Of a stretch of DNA of 64,000 bases, positions 62,733-64,000 are shown piece after piece. This DNA comes from Fremontodendron californicum (Eukaryota; Streptophyta; Magnoliopsida; Malvales; Malvaceae). Both the position numbers and the translations under genes were made by a program. The notes beneath the pieces were generated by a model that saw only the letters and a program-made list of their open reading frames with translations, made no database searches and was not told where the DNA came from. The DNA lies in contig JAULJL010000047.1 in NCBI GenBank assembly GCA_030761205.1, positions 379,501 through 443,500 of the forward strand, read 5' to 3'. Numbering within the stretch: position 1 is the stretch's first letter; every line of letters starts with the position of its first letter.

Positions 62733-64000
62733 ATGGCTGACAATGAAAGTGTTCATGCTGAAGATGAGAACAGACAAGTACGCACCATGCGTGACTACTT
62801 GCAACCAACTCGAAGCTCATCACCCTCTTGTTTTATTTTTCCTCTCAATGCAAACAACTTTCGTTTTAAACCAGGTATGATAGCTTTGCTTCCAAATTTC
62901 CATGGGTTAGAATCGGAAAGTGCTTACTCATTTCTAAAAGACTTCGAAGATGTATGTGTCACCTTTAATGACCAACAATGTACAAATGAAATTGTCAAGC
63001 TAAAATTATTTCCTTTTTCTTTAAAAGATAAAGCAAAAATTTGGCTTCATAATTTAAAACCAAGGTCAATTGGCACATGGCAAGAATTACAAACTGAGTT
63101 TCTAAAGAAATTTTTCCCAGCACATAAAACTACTGCTTTGAAAAGACAGATTCAAAATTTCAATCAAAATCAAAATGAAGCATTTTTTCAGTGCTGGGAG
63201 CGTTTTAAAGATTTGTTAAGTTCTTGTCCACATCATGGTTTTGAAAAATGGCGTCTTATTAGTTTCTTTTATGAAAGTTTAACTCCCGAAACTAAACAAT
63301 TTGTTGAAACAATGTGTAACGGTGAGTTTCTAGAAAAAGAACCTGAAGAAGCCTTTGACTACCTAGACCATTTGGCAGATAACTCTCAAGCCTGGCACAC
63401 AGATAATTCCTCTGAAAGTTCCAATAGATCTAATGTTGTTTCTAACAGAGGAAAATATCATTTTAGTCAAGAAGATGAGATAAAAGCTAAAGTAGCTAAT
63501 TTGGCTAGAAAGATTGAAGCCATGGAACTTAGAGAAGTAAAAGAAGTCAAAACGGTTAAAAATGAAGAAAGTTGTGGAATTTGTGAAATCATGGGACACC
63601 CCACTTCTGAATGTCCAAACATTCCCATTCTTAAAGAAGCGTTGCATGATCAAGTAAATTCCATAAACACATTTAAAAAGCCTTTTCCTTCTCCTTACTC
63701 TGAAACGTATAACCCTGAATGGAGAAATCATCCCAACTTCAGTTGGCGGAATAATAATCATGTTCAGGAACCACAATCTCAAAAGCCGGGCAACACTTTT
63801 TCCTATCAACCTTCACGTGTACAAACCTTGGAAGAGACATTGCAAGCATTCATGCAAACACAAGCAAATGTGAATAACCGGACTTCACAGGACATCAATG
63901 AGATCAAAAACACCTTGTCCACATTGACAGCTTCATTACGCACTCAAGAAAAAGGTAAGTTTCCTGCTCAACCTCAGCCTAACCCTTCTACTCAATGTCT
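62733..64000 (+). CDS. Athila-type Gag (5' part of gag-pol), open to window end
   Basis: The frame opens at ATG 62733 (MADNESVHAEDENRQVRTMR) and stays open to the end of the window, 422 codons. It holds the retrotrans_gag region (LFPFSLKDKAKIWLHNLKP; FEKW after the CPHHG motif) and an intact zinc knuckle C-x2-C-x4-H-x4-C near 63573-63614. It differs from element 1 at few sites, and at the two damaged sites of element 1 it has the expected glutamate and histidine codons. Gag packages the RNA and forms particles in the cytoplasm. Protease and polymerase parts, if present, lie downstream. The start is supported by conservation of the upstream leader in both elements. Confidence 0.88.
   Translation, partial: MADNESVHAEDENRQVRTMRDYLQPTRSSSPSCFIFPLNANNFRFKPGMIALLPNFHGLESESAYSFLKDFEDVCVTFNDQQCTNEIVKLKLFPFSLKDKAKIWLHNLKPRSIGTWQELQTEFLKKFFPAHKTTALKRQIQNFNQNQNEAFFQCWERFKDLLSSCPHHGFEKWRLISFFYESLTPETKQFVETMCNGEFLEKEPEEAFDYLDHLADNSQAWHTDNSSESSNRSNVVSNRGKYHFSQEDEIKAKVANLARKIEAMELREVKEVKTVKNEESCGICEIMGHPTSECPNIPILKEALHDQVNSINTFKKPFPSPYSETYNPEWRNHPNFSWRNNNHVQEPQSQKPGNTFSYQPSRVQTLEETLQAFMQTQANVNNRTSQDINEIKNTLSTLTASLRTQEKGKFPAQPQPNPSTQC

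Larger units (their letters stand above)
60962..64000 (+). mobile_element. Athila-type Ty3/gypsy retrotransposon, element 2, partial
   Basis: 5' LTR, primer site, leader and the first 1,268 bp of gag, running off the window end. The LTR upstream half differs from that of element 1 at many more sites (by eye about one in twenty, plus a 10-bp gap near 61120) than gag does, so it is a separate sublineage or a recombinant. Its insertion in element 1 makes it the younger arrival. Confidence 0.9.

Overview
The window is nuclear DNA of a flowering plant, probably a eudicot, taken from a gene-poor, very AT-rich heterochromatic region. I see no intact host gene, rRNA, tRNA or CRISPR array. The plant assignment rests on the repeat families: En/Spm (CACTA) transposon ends with a plant-type transposase C-terminus, a Mutator-like element carrying a plant mobile domain (PMD) gene, Ty3/gypsy LTRs with a tRNA-Arg primer site (Tat/Ogre type), and Athila-type Ty3/gypsy elements with a tRNA-Asp primer site. 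The species cannot be named from this sequence.

The matrix, roughly half of the window, is a degenerate satellite built from a 19-bp unit (TCTATGTAATTGTAATATA) and a 13-bp short form. It changes orientation many times, and every other feature sits inside it as an island.

Layout: 1-1923 satellite; 1924-3138 two adjacent CACTA 5' ends; 3139-4006 satellite; 4007-6700 an inverted Ogre-type LTR fragment; 6701-7831 satellite; 7832-9291 a CACTA 3' end with the last two transposase exons; 9292-12586 satellite; 12587-12862 an inverted copy of part of the CACTA leader; 12863-15672 satellite; 15682-20243 a complete Mutator-like element (9-bp target duplication, about 430-bp terminal inverted repeats, one decayed PMD gene); 20253-24480 satellite; 24481-25957 an inverted CACTA 3' end with three transposase exons; 25958-29140 satellite; 29141-49070 two tandem copies of a roughly 10-kb block, each holding a unique island, a 160-bp tandem repeat and an Ogre-type LTR with primer site and leader; 49300-52306 another Ogre-type LTR; 52307-53319 satellite; 53320-64000 two Athila-type elements, the second inserted in the 3' LTR of the first.

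The most informative structures are: (1) the Mutator-like element, whose TIRs are arrays of four hairpins at a 66-bp period and whose PMD promoter carries a perfect 28-bp palindrome with two mitosis-type MYB cores; (2) the young tandem duplication, with an inverted copy of upstream sequence at its joint; (3) inverted segmental duplications that carry both transposon ends and flanking satellite, so the satellite and the elements have been copied together; (4) an Athila-type element in which protease and the integrase C-terminus are joined in one open frame, with reverse transcriptase, RNase H and the integrase core missing.
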